Assembly: GCA_954871525.1 (NCBI GenBank)
Contig: OX940867.1
Span: 17,461,343-17,525,342 of the forward strand
Length of the DNA stretch: 64,000 nt
Direction: 5' to 3'
Origin: Parietaria judaica
Lineage: Eukaryota; Streptophyta; Magnoliopsida; Rosales; Urticaceae
The position numbers and the translations under genes were made by a program. Below the pieces are notes generated by a model. That model made no database searches and had not been told where the DNA came from. It saw nothing but the letters and a program-made list of their open reading frames with translations. Below, in pieces: positions 1 through 10,534 of this stretch. Numbering within the stretch: the first letter of the stretch is position 1; the number at the start of each line of letters is the position of its first letter.

Positions 1-1466
1 ACGACCGTTTTCATAAATATGTGAAGTTTAATCACATGTCACGAATTTAGATGGTGGTGTTGCACCACGACATTTAATGTGTGATATTGAGATCAAAGGT
101 CAATAATATAATTTAATTATTTGGATTTAATTACTAATATTCTTATTAATAATTAATTAATAATTAATAGATTTATGTTATTTAAATAAAATATATATTT
201 GGTATATATATAAATATGTTGAAATAATGCGGCCCAAGTAAATTTTTGAGTTGGGCTTACACGAATTTACTTGGATTTGGACTTTCCAAATATGCGGCAT
301 AAGTACCTATGTTTAGGTATTAATGAAAAAAACTTGAAATTAATTCCGTTGGATCATGATAATTAATTTGGAAAGCATGGCTTGAAAATGACTTGGTGAC
401 CAAGCATGGATTTCGAAATTGCTTAATTAATTATATCCATTGGATTAATTTAAGATTTAATCTTAACCATTGAATTGGAAATTAATTAACATGTATATAT
501 GGAATGCAAAATTTGAATTTATTATAAAGGGAGGTCGAAATCTATTACTTGGTAATCAAGTTTGGAGAGTTGACTTTGTCTTAAATCAATATGGTCCATT
601 AGATTGGTTATGAAATTAATTCCAACCATTAGATCAAGCTTATTGATTTCGAAATTTCCATATGAATACATAGGGAATTCGAATTCTATTATATAAGGAA
701 GTGATTAGATAATTGATTTATTCATGGTTTCCTTATTTGGTTAAATCTTTAATTAATTAGAACCATTGGATCTTTGGTGATTCAATCTTTGCCATTGGTT
801 TGAGTAATTAATTATTTTTACCTATATTAGAATTCAAAATTAAAGGAAGGAAACTTCCCCTATTGGTTTTTCCATGAGCCTATAAATACAAGGCTCATTC
901 TACACATTTCACACACCTTCCCCAGAGCAAGAAATCGACCCATCTCTCTCTCTCTCTCTAGAGTCTGCAAATTTATTAGCCTCCGATCTCTCTTTTCTGG
1001 TTCGGCTTAGTGAGACGTTGTTCTCCTGAAGCTTTGAAAGAACCATCAGTTAAAGTTTTTGTGACGGAATCCTGCCGGCGAGGCCCACGCTTCGGTACGA
1101 GGAGTCCAGGAGAATATCCCGGAAGATCACGAGAATTTTCCTCAGCATCGACGAAGCCCTGCCCAGTTCAGAACTCGCAGCCGGAATCGTCATCACCTGA
1201 GGTACGGCCTTATGCATTGGGTCAATAAATGCAAACCTTTATTTACATTTTGTTTATTTCCTATAGACTAGATTATTAATAATGAATTTATGAAAAGCTA
1301 AATTAGTAATAATTTATCATATCTTGATTTTGGTTATTATTTGATGTTCAAATCGCTGTACGGGTAACAAGTTTTTCTGCTTTAAATATTTTTTAAATGT
1401 TACCCGGACCGCTTGACGGCATAAATTGTGATAATATTATCGGGAAACGTAATGAACTTCCCAACA
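1..1466 (+). repeat. 3' part of a long LTR (copy 1), cut by the window edge
   Basis: This stretch matches 15.8-18.03 kb in block order: an AT-rich left part, a TATA-like TATAAATA at 881-888, a CT-rich leader, the block GAACCATCAGTTAAAGT, and the end AACTTCCCAACA. The CCCAACA end fits an LTR terminus (TG...CA). It stops exactly where minus-strand Copia gag sequence begins, so it probably inserted into that Copia element. The left end and the other half of the Copia element lie outside the window. The short open frame at 1010-1228 is part of the LTR transcript region, not a host gene. Confidence 0.75.
881..888 (+). promoter_or_regulatory. TATA box of LTR copy 1
   Basis: TATAAATA lies about 60 bases upstream of a CT-rich leader. 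The same arrangement occurs in the related LTR near 17450, which supports a conserved LTR promoter. Confidence 0.5.
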
Positions 1467-2213
1467 CCTAGATCTTCTGAAATTTTTCTGGGGCCTCTTT
1501 TCTGGGAAGTTTCTCTTGAAGTGGCCCTCCTATTGACAATTAAAACACTTCAAGTTTTTGGTCTTTGACTTTGACCTTGAAGAGTTTCTGCCACTTGACT
1601 GATCCCTCTCTGTGGTCTTCCTCTCACAGACAAGCTTTCTCCACCTGTGTCCCTCCTTTCTTGCTTCCTGTTGAAATCCTTTGACATAATTGCATTTTGA
1701 ACTTCCTCAAGAGTTAGGGTTTCTCTCCCACCAAACATAAGGGTGTCATGCAATTGTTCAAAAGAGGAAGGCAAAGATCTTAGCAATAGTAATGCTTGAT
1801 CTACATTTTCAACCTTTATTCCAACATTTTATAAATCAATGATTACCTTGATGAAGTCATCGAGGTGATCTTGCAAGTTCTTCCCGGGGGCCATCTTGAA
1901 GTTGTAGAATTTTTGCTTTAGGAAGAGTCTGTTGACCAGGGACTTCTTCATGTAGGTTTTCTCGATGTCATAGGCAGTTTTCTCCCTTGAGATTTCCCTT
2001 AGAACCATGTCTCCAAGCCTGAGAATCAAGGCACTATGTGCCTTTTCAAGAAGTTTAGTATTTTGCTTAGCTTCCTTGGTGGGGAAGTCCTTTTCCTCAA
2101 ACAGAGCTGATTTCAAGGCTTTGTTGTACAAGCAAGGATCTCATCTTCATTCTCCAAATCCCGAAGTCATTGCTGCCATTGAACTTCTCCATTTCAAATC
2201 TTGTATTGGCCAT
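1467..2213 (-). pseudogene. Ty1/Copia gag remnant
   Basis: Read on the minus strand from the ATG at 2213, the translation begins MMANTRFEMEKFNGSNDF and soon contains LLVQQ, the usual start of plant Copia gag. After a frameshift near 2130 it continues with LLEKAHSALILRLGDMVLRE and, past an in-frame stop at 1829-1831, with LLRSLPSSFEQLHDTL and LTLEEVQNAIMSKD; all are hallmarks of the UBN2 gag domain. A broken zinc knuckle follows near 1500-1540 (CFNCQ-stop-EGHFKRNF, last Cys lost). The frame ends abruptly at LTR copy 1. Protease, integrase and reverse transcriptase are absent from the window. The stops and frameshift make it non-functional. Confidence 0.85.
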
Positions 2214-2321
2214 CATTCACGTTCTTGGTCTTCTTGAAGATTTTCTTGAGCTTTCTTGATCGCCGGAAACTATCTTCTGATTGCCGGAATATCTTCTTCC
2301 ACAAATCACCAGAATCATGAT

Positions 2322-2333
2322 GCTCTGATACCA
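2322..2333 (-). other. Primer-binding site of the minus-strand Copia element
   Basis: On the minus strand the bases read TGGTATCAGAGC, complementary to the 3' end of initiator methionine tRNA, the common primer of plant Copia elements. Two bases (AG) separate it from the LTR end CCCAACA at 2336. Confidence 0.85.
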
Positions 2334-2335
2334 CT

Positions 2336-2700
2336 TGTTGGGACTTTTTCCACCCAGACAACAAGCCCAAAGCCTCCAAGCCCACGAAGAATGAGCCCAC
2401 ACGACAAGGCAGTTGCACACGACACGACAAACTCCAAGGTACGAGAATACGACTTGTAGTTCAAAACCAAAACGACATGGTAAGCAAAAAACACCTCTTT
2501 ATTCAATTAGGGTTTCTCGAAGTTTCAATTATAATCGCAAATCACTTTCTCAATCTTCAGTTTTTGACTCTCCTCTTTCTCTCTCTCTAACCCAGCTAGG
2601 GTTCTACACACTCCGGCGACTCCCGACGACGCTTCCGTGGCTTCACGCACACACGCCTCCGTCAAGCGCTCACTGCTGTACCGCCTAGCTGCTTCTCGAA
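2336..2700 (-). repeat. 5' LTR of the minus-strand Copia element; right limit uncertain
   Basis: The plus strand begins TGTTGGGAC at 2336, the reverse complement of an LTR 3' end. An AATAAA-type signal on the minus strand near 2500 fits the R region. No second copy is in the window, so the outer limit is not fixed; 2700 is a guess set by the gene-like block that follows. Confidence 0.55.
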
Positions 2701-2705
2701 GAAGG

Positions 2706-3192
2706 ATGGAGTCTGGAGCCTCCCAAGTGCAGACAGAGCCCGAGTCTTCTCGCGCGTCTGGAATCCAGAGGATTTACGACGAGATCAAGAGGTTCCACGA
2801 CTGCGATGAATGAGGCAACGCCGGCTGGAAGCTAGATTCCTTCCACTACCAGCGCGAAGAAGAAGACCCCTCTGACCAGACTGGAAGCATGTAGTGGGTT
2901 CCCTATGACCAGGTATTCTTCATCTTCTCCTACTCTTGAATCTGGGTTTCAGAGAAACCCTAGACCTAAGTTAGATCTAGGTATAACACCTGAGAGCGTT
3001 TCTTGGTTGCGATTTCTTGTAGAAACTTTCCGTTAGGTTTTTCTTGCAAGTTGTTTCAACTGACTGTTTCCTTAACCGTTATATACGTACGCTAGATTTA
3101 GGACTCTAGGCACATAGTTAGGCTCGACAGTTAGTTAGAATTATTTTCCAATCCTAACTCTTTCTGTTTTTGGCTTTCAGGATCGTGACTGA
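2706..3192 (+). pseudogene. Unidentified two-exon gene-like fragment with in-frame stops
   Basis: An ATG at 2706 opens a frame starting MESGASQVQTEPESSRASG and continuing IQRIYDEIKRFHDCDE, then a TGA. The same frame goes on with plausible coding sequence (GWKLDSFHYQREEEDPSDQ), meets a TAG, and ends at YDQ beside a donor (CAG|GTATTC, 2912/2913). A polypyrimidine tract and acceptor (TTTCAG, to 3180) close a 268-base intron. Phase is kept and a TGA follows four codons later. I do not recognise the family. It may be the broken 5' end of a host gene or a gene piece captured by the adjacent retroelement. The stops argue against function. Confidence 0.4.
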
Positions 3193-3723
3193 GCTTCGGC
3201 TCAGTCATTTATCTAGCTCGGGAAAACGGGAGGCTCACTCAGTGGTCAATAAAAAATATTAATTTGGGGTCGAAGAAATTTTTTTTCCTTAAATTTTGGT
3301 AAGTGTTTAATTTTTCTTCAAGATTAATTAAGGGCCCGTTTAGTAGTGTTTTCTTCAAGCCTTGAACTTTAAAGTTAATTATATAGGTTTAAGGGCACAT
3401 TAAGTAGTGTTGTCGTCGGGTTTTTGTTATTTATAAATGAATTTGTGAGTATTAACTTTATAAGTTATCTTTTTGTTTATTTTTAAAATTGTGTTTGGTA
3501 AGCGGTATTTTTCAAAGAGAAAAACATAAAATGTGTTTGGTGAGTGGTATTTTTAAAAATAAAAAACTAAAATCGTGTATGGTTATACAACATGTAATCA
3601 TAAAATATAATTATTTAAGTCAATATTATCTAATATTTTATCACGAAAATCCTAATAATAACGTATAATATTACATTGTCTAATAACTAAATTAAAAATA
3701 GCAAAATATTCCTTATGTCAATG

Positions 3724-3910
3724 TTAGAAACGAGTAGCCCACATGTAGTTAGGTAAGTCGTTGCAAAGTTCTTTAATGAGCTCTCTCGAACGATTACTAT
3801 ATTCGTCAGCAAGCAGAAAAGGTTCATCTTATTCTTCAGACTCTTCACCTTTAACATCCTCAATTGACATGTCAACATCGTATCGATTGAAAAATGAGTC
3901 ATCTCGAGCG
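3724..3910 (-). pseudogene. Short decayed coding remnant, C-terminal part
   Basis: On the minus strand a frame reads FNRYDVDMSIEDVKGEESEE, an in-frame stop, then FLLADEYSNRSRELIKELCN followed by DLPNYMWATRF and a TAA at 3724-3726. The acidic-then-basic composition and lack of low complexity suggest real former coding sequence. The nearby GTGTTTGG repeats hint at a PIF/Harbinger link, but I cannot place the family. Confidence 0.3.
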
Positions 3911-4608
3911 TGCATTTTAATCAAGTTGTAAATTATGAAACAAACCGTAACTATCCTTCCTTAATTTTATGTAAGATACAAAACTGAGCTTTTAGGACCC
4001 CAAAAAATAGTTCCATAAGCAGTTAAAATACCTAAAATGGAGTTCGACTTGGAGTTTGATTTCGTCGCTGGATCCAAAGCTCGACTTCGACTTTGTCGCT
4101 AGTGTTTATGCTCAGTGCATGAGCTCAGGTTCGTCCAAGAGTTCACGTTAGTTGAAGAAGGGCAGCTTGAAATGAGTCGGGTTCGTTAATAAAGATTGGG
4201 GTAGATGGGGATGAATTAACGTAAAGAGAAAAGTGGATGAAAGCAATAAAGAAAGAAGAAAAAGAGACAATCGTGGCATAAATACCCAAAAACAAGTTAT
4301 GTGGGGCAACATATTCCAAATAAATATATTCTGTTACACCAATATTTTCCAACCTTGTTTTACTCGTTAGTGGGGTCCATTTACGATCTAAGTGATGTGA
4401 TTATGTAAGAATTGAGCATGACTGCATGAGTTTGCAGTTTGCACTACACTCATAATAATTATTAAATTACGCGAGACACCTTAATATTCATAAACCAAAC
4501 ATGAATCTGGCATCATTTTAAAAACCAACCACGCTTGTAAGAATAAAATAGGAAGAAATAAGTAGACTCAATAATTTGATGATTGATTTTGCTGCTGATA
4601 ATATTAAT

Positions 4609-4610
4609 AT

Positions 4611-4664
<54 letters not shown>
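4609..4664. repeat. (AC)n(AT)n microsatellite
   Basis: About nine AC units run directly into about nineteen AT units. Confidence 0.95.
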
Positions 4665-4675
<11 letters not shown>

Positions 4676-5540
4676 AGTGGACTCATACGATTATGACATT
4701 TAAACTCTGCTCTCGTTTAAATTTTTCTAATATGGTTGAATACAATCATGTTATAATATATATATATATGGGTGTGTGTATGCTTATATATAATGTATAT
4801 ATCCCTGAATAAGTTTTAAGAGAAGGCAATATTAAATAATATCCTTGAGGCTTGAGCTATATAGTTATGCAAGAAGATTTTTTTTTTTTTTTTAAAAAGT
4901 GTGCACGTAGAGTAGAGAAATTGTGATCTCCAACTTTCTATGACACATTTGTTTATTATATGAATTTGAAAACCAATTAAAATAAAGAGAAATAACATAA
5001 AAATACATAAATTATATAAAATGGGGCGTATTCTAAAACTTCTAATAGTAAAGAATAAAGTACCTAAAAATTTAGCAATATTTTTAAAGATTTTTTTCCG
5101 TGACGTTGCTTATATTATCGTCAATCCTTCAGTACACGTAGAAGCTCGAGATTATTCCACACAAACTATTTTTTTTTAGGGATAACAGCGTAAATATAAA
5201 AACCTCATGTTTGTATTTTTGTAGTCATATTTTCAATATTTAGTTTTTTTAGTAAAATTAAAATTAAATATTTGCAAAATTTGATTTCTGTCCACTTATT
5301 TAACATTTGTTATAACAATTCTATTATCTGTGAACATGTTACACTACCAAATATATTGATGCTAAATACCAAATATATATTTGTTGGACATGTGTCCTTA
5401 AACGAGCTATTTTATCATATTTGTAAAAGATTATGACAAGTCGTTGAATAAAAGATGGTGCTTATTATGTTAATCTTATTATAGTTTCTAGTAGAATAAA
5501 ATAGAATGTTTGTTCCTTAGTTCATAAAGGATACAATTAT

Positions 5541-5818
5541 TGTGATGTAAGTCATGACGTTTCTAGCTTTAGTTGCACACCACGACTACTTGCTGATCAA
5601 GCTTAAGGATATAGTAGTAATTTTAAACCAAATTTGCTTCCTATAAATAGCACTTCAATATCTCGTATTACTCACTCCAATATAAAACACTTCAGCTTTC
5701 ATTTTTACTTCCACTAAATATATACTCTATACATATAAGAGTGTGGCTTCTAAAAGGCTAGTGTCGTTTTCTTTTTTGTCTGCTTGGTGGCAAAGTTCCA
5801 TCATTTTAGGAACTGACA
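5541..5818 (+). repeat. 5' LTR of the Copia element
   Basis: 278 bp, TG...CA ends, a TATA-like CCTATAAATAG near 5641, matching 10257-10534 along its whole length. Confidence 0.93.
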
Positions 5819-5820
5819 TT

Positions 5821-5832
5821 TGGTATCAGAGG
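5821..5832 (+). other. Primer-binding site, initiator Met tRNA
   Basis: TGGTATCAGAGG follows the 5' LTR after two bases. It matches the usual TGGTATCAGAGC except for the last base. Confidence 0.88.
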
Positions 5833-5974
5833 GAGGTTGTTGGTGTCGTTGTTAGGTCTCTTGAAAGTCTTAGTATGCTATGTGGTTGCGGTTCCGACTG
5901 ATCTTCCACATCAGAAACGAATTTCTTGAGATTTCATCGTGTGAATTTTTTTTTGTCGAGGTACTGCCAACACG

Positions 5975-8900
5975 ATGGGTGATCTCCAAGTTGTTGGAGG
6001 AATCAAGAAACTCAACAACAACAACTACAATACATGGGCAACATGCATGATGTCCTATTTGCAAGGACACGACCTATGGGAGGTCGTCGGCGGAAGCAAA
6101 ACTACGCCACCGGAGGAAGATGCTAACGGCACCCTACACAAATGGAGAATCAAAGCAGGCAAAGCGATGTTTGCCCTGAAGACCACCATTGAAGAAGAGA
6201 TATTGGAGCACATTCGGGACGACAAGACGCCCAAAGAAGCTTGGGAGACATTCACGACGCTTTTCTCTAAGAAAAACGATGCGAGGCTACAACTCTTGGA
6301 GAACGAGCTAATGTCAATCTCACAACGCGACGTGACGATTGCTCAGTATTTCCACAAGGTCAAGTCGATATGTCGTGAGATTAGCGACCTTGATCCGAAG
6401 TCCGCAATTGGAGAAGCTCGTATGAAGAGGATCATAATCCACGGGTTGAGACCGGAGTACCGAAGCCTCGTGATTGTTGTACAAGGATGGCCTGTTCAAC
6501 CATGACTTGTAGAGTTCGAGAATTTGCTAGCAAGCCAAGAAGCGATGGCTAAGCAAATGGGAGGCGCCACGGTGAAGAACGAAGAGGAGAAGCACCTCCT
6601 GCTAACGCATGAAGAATGGGTGGCCAAGCAGAAGAAGAACTATGGAGCTGAGTCTTCTTCAAACTCGTCGAGATGGCACCATAGCCCGAAGAGACAAGAG
6701 CACGGTGAAGTGCTACAATTGTCATAAACTCGGGCACTATGCATCAGAATGCCGCAGTAAGAAGCACGGTGATGAAGCGAATCTGACAAGATTCCACGAA
6801 GACGAGCAAATGCTGATGTTCGCCCAGCAGGAGAGAAATGTTGAAGTGTGGAGAGAGGAGGAGACGAGCGTTGAACGTGAGAGCGACGCTGAGCCCGAGC
6901 GAGAAGCGGTCGGAGAGAGGACCGACCTGGAGGAGCCAGTCGACGTGAAGTCGAGCCCGGAGCCCGAGCATATGATGGTCGAGAAGAGGCCCAGCCAGGA
7001 GAAGATGGCCGACGAGACGATCATGCTTATCGAGGATAAGGTTATTGCAAACCTCCTCGTAGATGGAGAGAAGAATGTCTATACCGACGTCTGGTATTTA
7101 GACAATGGTGCGATCAACCACATGACGGGAGATCGAGCTAAGTTTAAAAAGCTTGATGAGAAGATCACCGGGAGCGTGAAGTTCGGCAATGAATCAATCG
7201 TCGAAATCAGAGGCGGAGGGTGCATCCTGTTCCAATGCAAGAACGGAGACCAACGTTTGCTGACTAAGGTGTACTACATCCCGAAACTGAAGAGTAGCAT
7301 CATCAGTCTCGGTCAAATGACGGAGATCGGCAACACAGTGGTGATGGCCGGCTCATACTTGAAGATGTGGAACCAGAGTGGCGCCCTGCTGATGAAGGTG
7401 AAGAGAACGCCGAACAGGTTGTACAAGATATTCCTGGAGACGAGCCAACCCGTCTGCTTAATGGCGTCCCTGGCAGACCTGGCTTGGTTGTGGCACGCAC
7501 GACTTGGGCACGTAAACTTCTACGCGCTCAAAATGATGGGAGAGAAGCAGATGGCCTTTGGGGTACCGAAGATTGAGCACCCCAATCAGCTATGTGAATG
7601 CTGCATGGTCGCAAAACAGGCGAGAGTGCCATTTCCGATCAAGGCTAAGTTCCGAGCAGAGCGACCCCTCCAACTGGTGCACGCTGACCTATGTGGTCCA
7701 ATCACCCCGGCCACCCTAGCTGGCAACAAGTATTTATTTTTTCTTGTTGACGACTATAGCCGTTGGATGTGGGTTTATACGCTCAAAGAGAAGAGTGGAG
7801 CTTTTGAAGTCTTCAAGAAGTTCAAGAGGCTTGTGGAAAACCAGTCTGGACATAGACTGAAGACCCTGCGAACAGATCGAGGAGGCGAGTTCACGTCTCA
7901 AAATTTTGCAGAGTAATGCGGAGAAAAAGGTGTAGAGCGACACCTCACTGCACCGTACATGCCCCAACAAAACGGTGTGGTGGAGAGAAGAAACCGGACT
8001 GTGATGGACACAGCAAGGAGTTTGCTGAAGAGCATGCAAGTCCTGGCGAGGTTCTGGGGAGAAGGAGTACGACACGCAGTCTACTTGTTGAACCGTCTAC
8101 CGACAAAGGCGCTAGGCGAGCGCACCCCTTACCAAGCATGGAAAGGACCTCATCTAGAGCATTTTAAGGTGTTTGGGTGTACCGCACATGTTAAAATTGG
8201 GGGTCCACACCTCAAGAAGCTCGATGATCGGAGTCAGCCGATGGTGTACCTTGGCACCGAAGAAGGGAGCAAGGCACACAGGTTTTACGACCTCCGACGC
8301 GGCAAAGTGCATGTAAGCAGAGACGCCGTGTTCGAAGAGGAAAAGAAGTGGGATTGGCTCGATGAGAATGGAGAGCCCGAACAGAACTCGGTAGAGTTCA
8401 TCCTCGAAGAGGAAGAGTCAGTCGAGCAGGAAGAGGGGGAGATTCCCTTTCAGGGACTAGCAACGCCCAATTCGACAGAAATCAATTCGCCTGGAACCAG
8501 CACGACTGGAACGAACTCACCACCAGGCTCGCCCAACCCAGGGATGATCACTCCGATCCAAGAGAGAGATAGTTCGGGAGGAACAAGCTCGGGAGACTCG
8601 TCGATCAAGGACGGACCAAAAGGGTTCCATACCCTGTCCGACGTCTACGAAGAAGCGCGAGAGCTTGATTTGAGCCCAGAGGAGCTCTTGCTAGTGAGTG
8701 AAGAAGAACCAACCAACTACCGCGAGGCAGCCACCGAGAAGGAATGGCAAGAAGCGATGAAGCAAGAGTTGGAGTCCACTGAGAAGAATCAGACATGGAA
8801 CTAGTCGACCTTCCGAAAGGTCACAAGTCCATCGGTCTGAATTGGGTCTACAAGCTCAAGAAGGACTCAGAAGGCAAAGTCCTGAAGCACAAAGCAAGGC

Positions 8901-10179
8901 TAGTCGCAAAGGGCTACGTGCAGAACCAGGGAGTAGACTTCGAGGAAGTTTTCGCTCCAGTAGCCAGACTCGACACGATCTGGCTGATCCTAGCCCTCGC
9001 TGCTCACCGAGGCTGGAAAATCCATCACCTCAACGTCAAATCGGCATTCCTGAATGGTGAACTAGAAGAAGAAGTCTACGTTGCTCAGCCGCAAGGCTTC
9101 GTCGACAAGACCGCAGAGCACAAGGTGTACAAGTTTTCAAAAGCTCTTTACTGGCTGCGGCAAGCACCACGTGCATGGAATACTCGACTCGACAGGAGTA
9201 TGAAGAGTCTTGGTTTTAAGAAGTGCTCCCAGGAGCAAGCGGTCTACACGAGGAACTCAGGAAATGAGGCCCTCATCGTCGGTGTGTACGTCGACGACCT
9301 GATCGTGACCGGATCCAGTGCAGAAGGCATCAATGGATTCAAAAAGCAGATGACGAAGGAGTTCGAGATGAGCGACCTCGGACTACTCTCATACTACTTC
9401 GGCATCGAGGTCGATCAGAAGAAGGAATTTGTCACGATGAAGCAGTCGGCTTACGCGATGAAAATTTTGAAGCAGTTCCAGATGGCGGACTGAACCCGAG
9501 CAAGTATCCGATGGAACCGAAGTTAAAGCTTGGGAAAGATGCTGAAGGAACCCCAGTGGATCCCACGGAGTACAGGCGCGTCGTCGGGTGTCTCAGGTAC
9601 CTAACACATACCCGACCGGACATCTCATATGCAGTTGGCATAGTGAGTCGTCACATGGAGAAGCCTACCGGTTTACACCAGCAGGCTGTGAAGCACATCC
9701 TTCGTTACGTGAAGGGAACGGCGAGCTATGGGATCTAGTACGGAAGAGGAAATGGAGCTGAAGAACCGGTCGGTTTTACCGACAGTGACCTAGCCGGTGA
9801 TGTCGATGACAGAAAAAGTACCGGAGGTATGGCATTTTACATCAACGGGAATTTGATCACTTGGCAGTCACAGAAGCAGAAAATTGTGGCCTTATCGTCT
9901 TGTGAGGCTGAGTTTATGGCAGCGACCGCAGCGTCGTGTCAAGCGTTATGGCTGAGAAGCTTATTAAACGAAGTGACTGGAGCCGAGCAGAAACCAGTGA
10001 CTCTCTACGTCGACAACAAGTCCGCGATCGCACTGATGAAAAACCCGGTATTTCATGGACGCAGCAAGCACATTGACACTCGCTTTCACTTTATTCGCGA
10101 GTGTGTTGAGAATCGAGAGATCGTCATGGAGTTTGTTACACCAGAGAACAACGAGCTGACATTCTCACCAAAGCCCTAG
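5975..10179 (+). pseudogene. Copia gag-pol polyprotein, broken
   Basis: Gag starts at 5975 (MGDLQVVGGIKKLNNNNYN) and hits a TGA at 6503-6505. A zinc knuckle CYNCHKLGHYASEC follows near 6711-6752. The protease motif near 7095 reads DNGAINHM where DSGASNHM is usual. The GAG-pre-integrase motif LWHARLGHVN is near 7490; integrase (HADLCGPI, DDYSRWMW, TDRGGEF, then PQQNGVVERRNRT after a TAA at 7915) spans about 7670-8210. Reverse transcriptase (LNWVYKLKKDSEGK, KARLVAKGY, YVDDLIVTG near 9287) spans 8795-9493. RNase H (GFTDSDLAGD, SSCEAEFMA, VDNKSAIAL, SKHIDTRFHFIRE) ends at 10179. Frame changes near 6690, 8795 and 9490 and a TAG near 9736 add to the damage. All core domains are recognisable but the element cannot make a full polyprotein. 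Confidence 0.93.
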
Positions 10180-10256
10180 CATGAGTCAAATTTGCGGAGA
10201 TGCGAGAACTTCTAGGCGTGAAAAGCCTCGAGCCACATCAAGCTTACGGTGAAGTA

Positions 10257-10534
10257 TGTGATGTAAGCCATTACGTTTCTAGCTTTAGTTGCTCACCACG
10301 ACTACTTGCTGATCAAGCTTAAGGATATAGTAGTAATTTTAAACCAAATTTGCTTCGTATAAATAGCTCTTCAATATCTCGTATTACTCACTCCAATATA
10401 AAACACTTCAGATTTAATTTTTACTTCCACTAAATATATACTCTATACATATAAGAGTGTGGCTTCGAAAAGGCTAGTGTCATTTTCATTTTTGTGTGCT
10501 TGGTGGCAAAGTTCCATCATTTTAGGAACTGACA
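10257..10534 (+). repeat. 3' LTR of the Copia element
   Basis: Same length and ends as the 5' LTR, about 96% identical by eye. The sequence just upstream is a weak polypurine tract. Confidence 0.93.

Larger units (their letters stand above)
3193..5376. other. Intergenic AT-rich stretch with MITE-like remnants
   Basis: No intact gene seen. GGGCCCGTTTAGTAGTG near 3330, GGGCACATTAAGTAGTG near 3390, and two copies of GTGTTTGGT(A/G)AG(C/T)GGTATTTTT near 3492 and 3534 recall PIF/Harbinger-type MITE ends, but I found no paired end or target duplication. Confidence 0.4.
5541..10534 (+). mobile_element. Decayed Ty1/Copia retrotransposon with both LTRs
   Basis: Two 278-bp direct repeats (5541-5818 and 10257-10534) start TGTGATGTAAG and end GGAACTGACA. 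By eye they differ at about 11 positions, roughly 4%. A primer-binding site follows the left LTR and a gag-pol remnant lies between, in the Copia order with integrase before reverse transcriptase. Flanks are ATTAT and ATTAG, a 5-bp duplication with one mismatch. It sits inside the outer long LTR and is therefore younger. Stops and frameshifts make it non-autonomous now. Confidence 0.93.
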
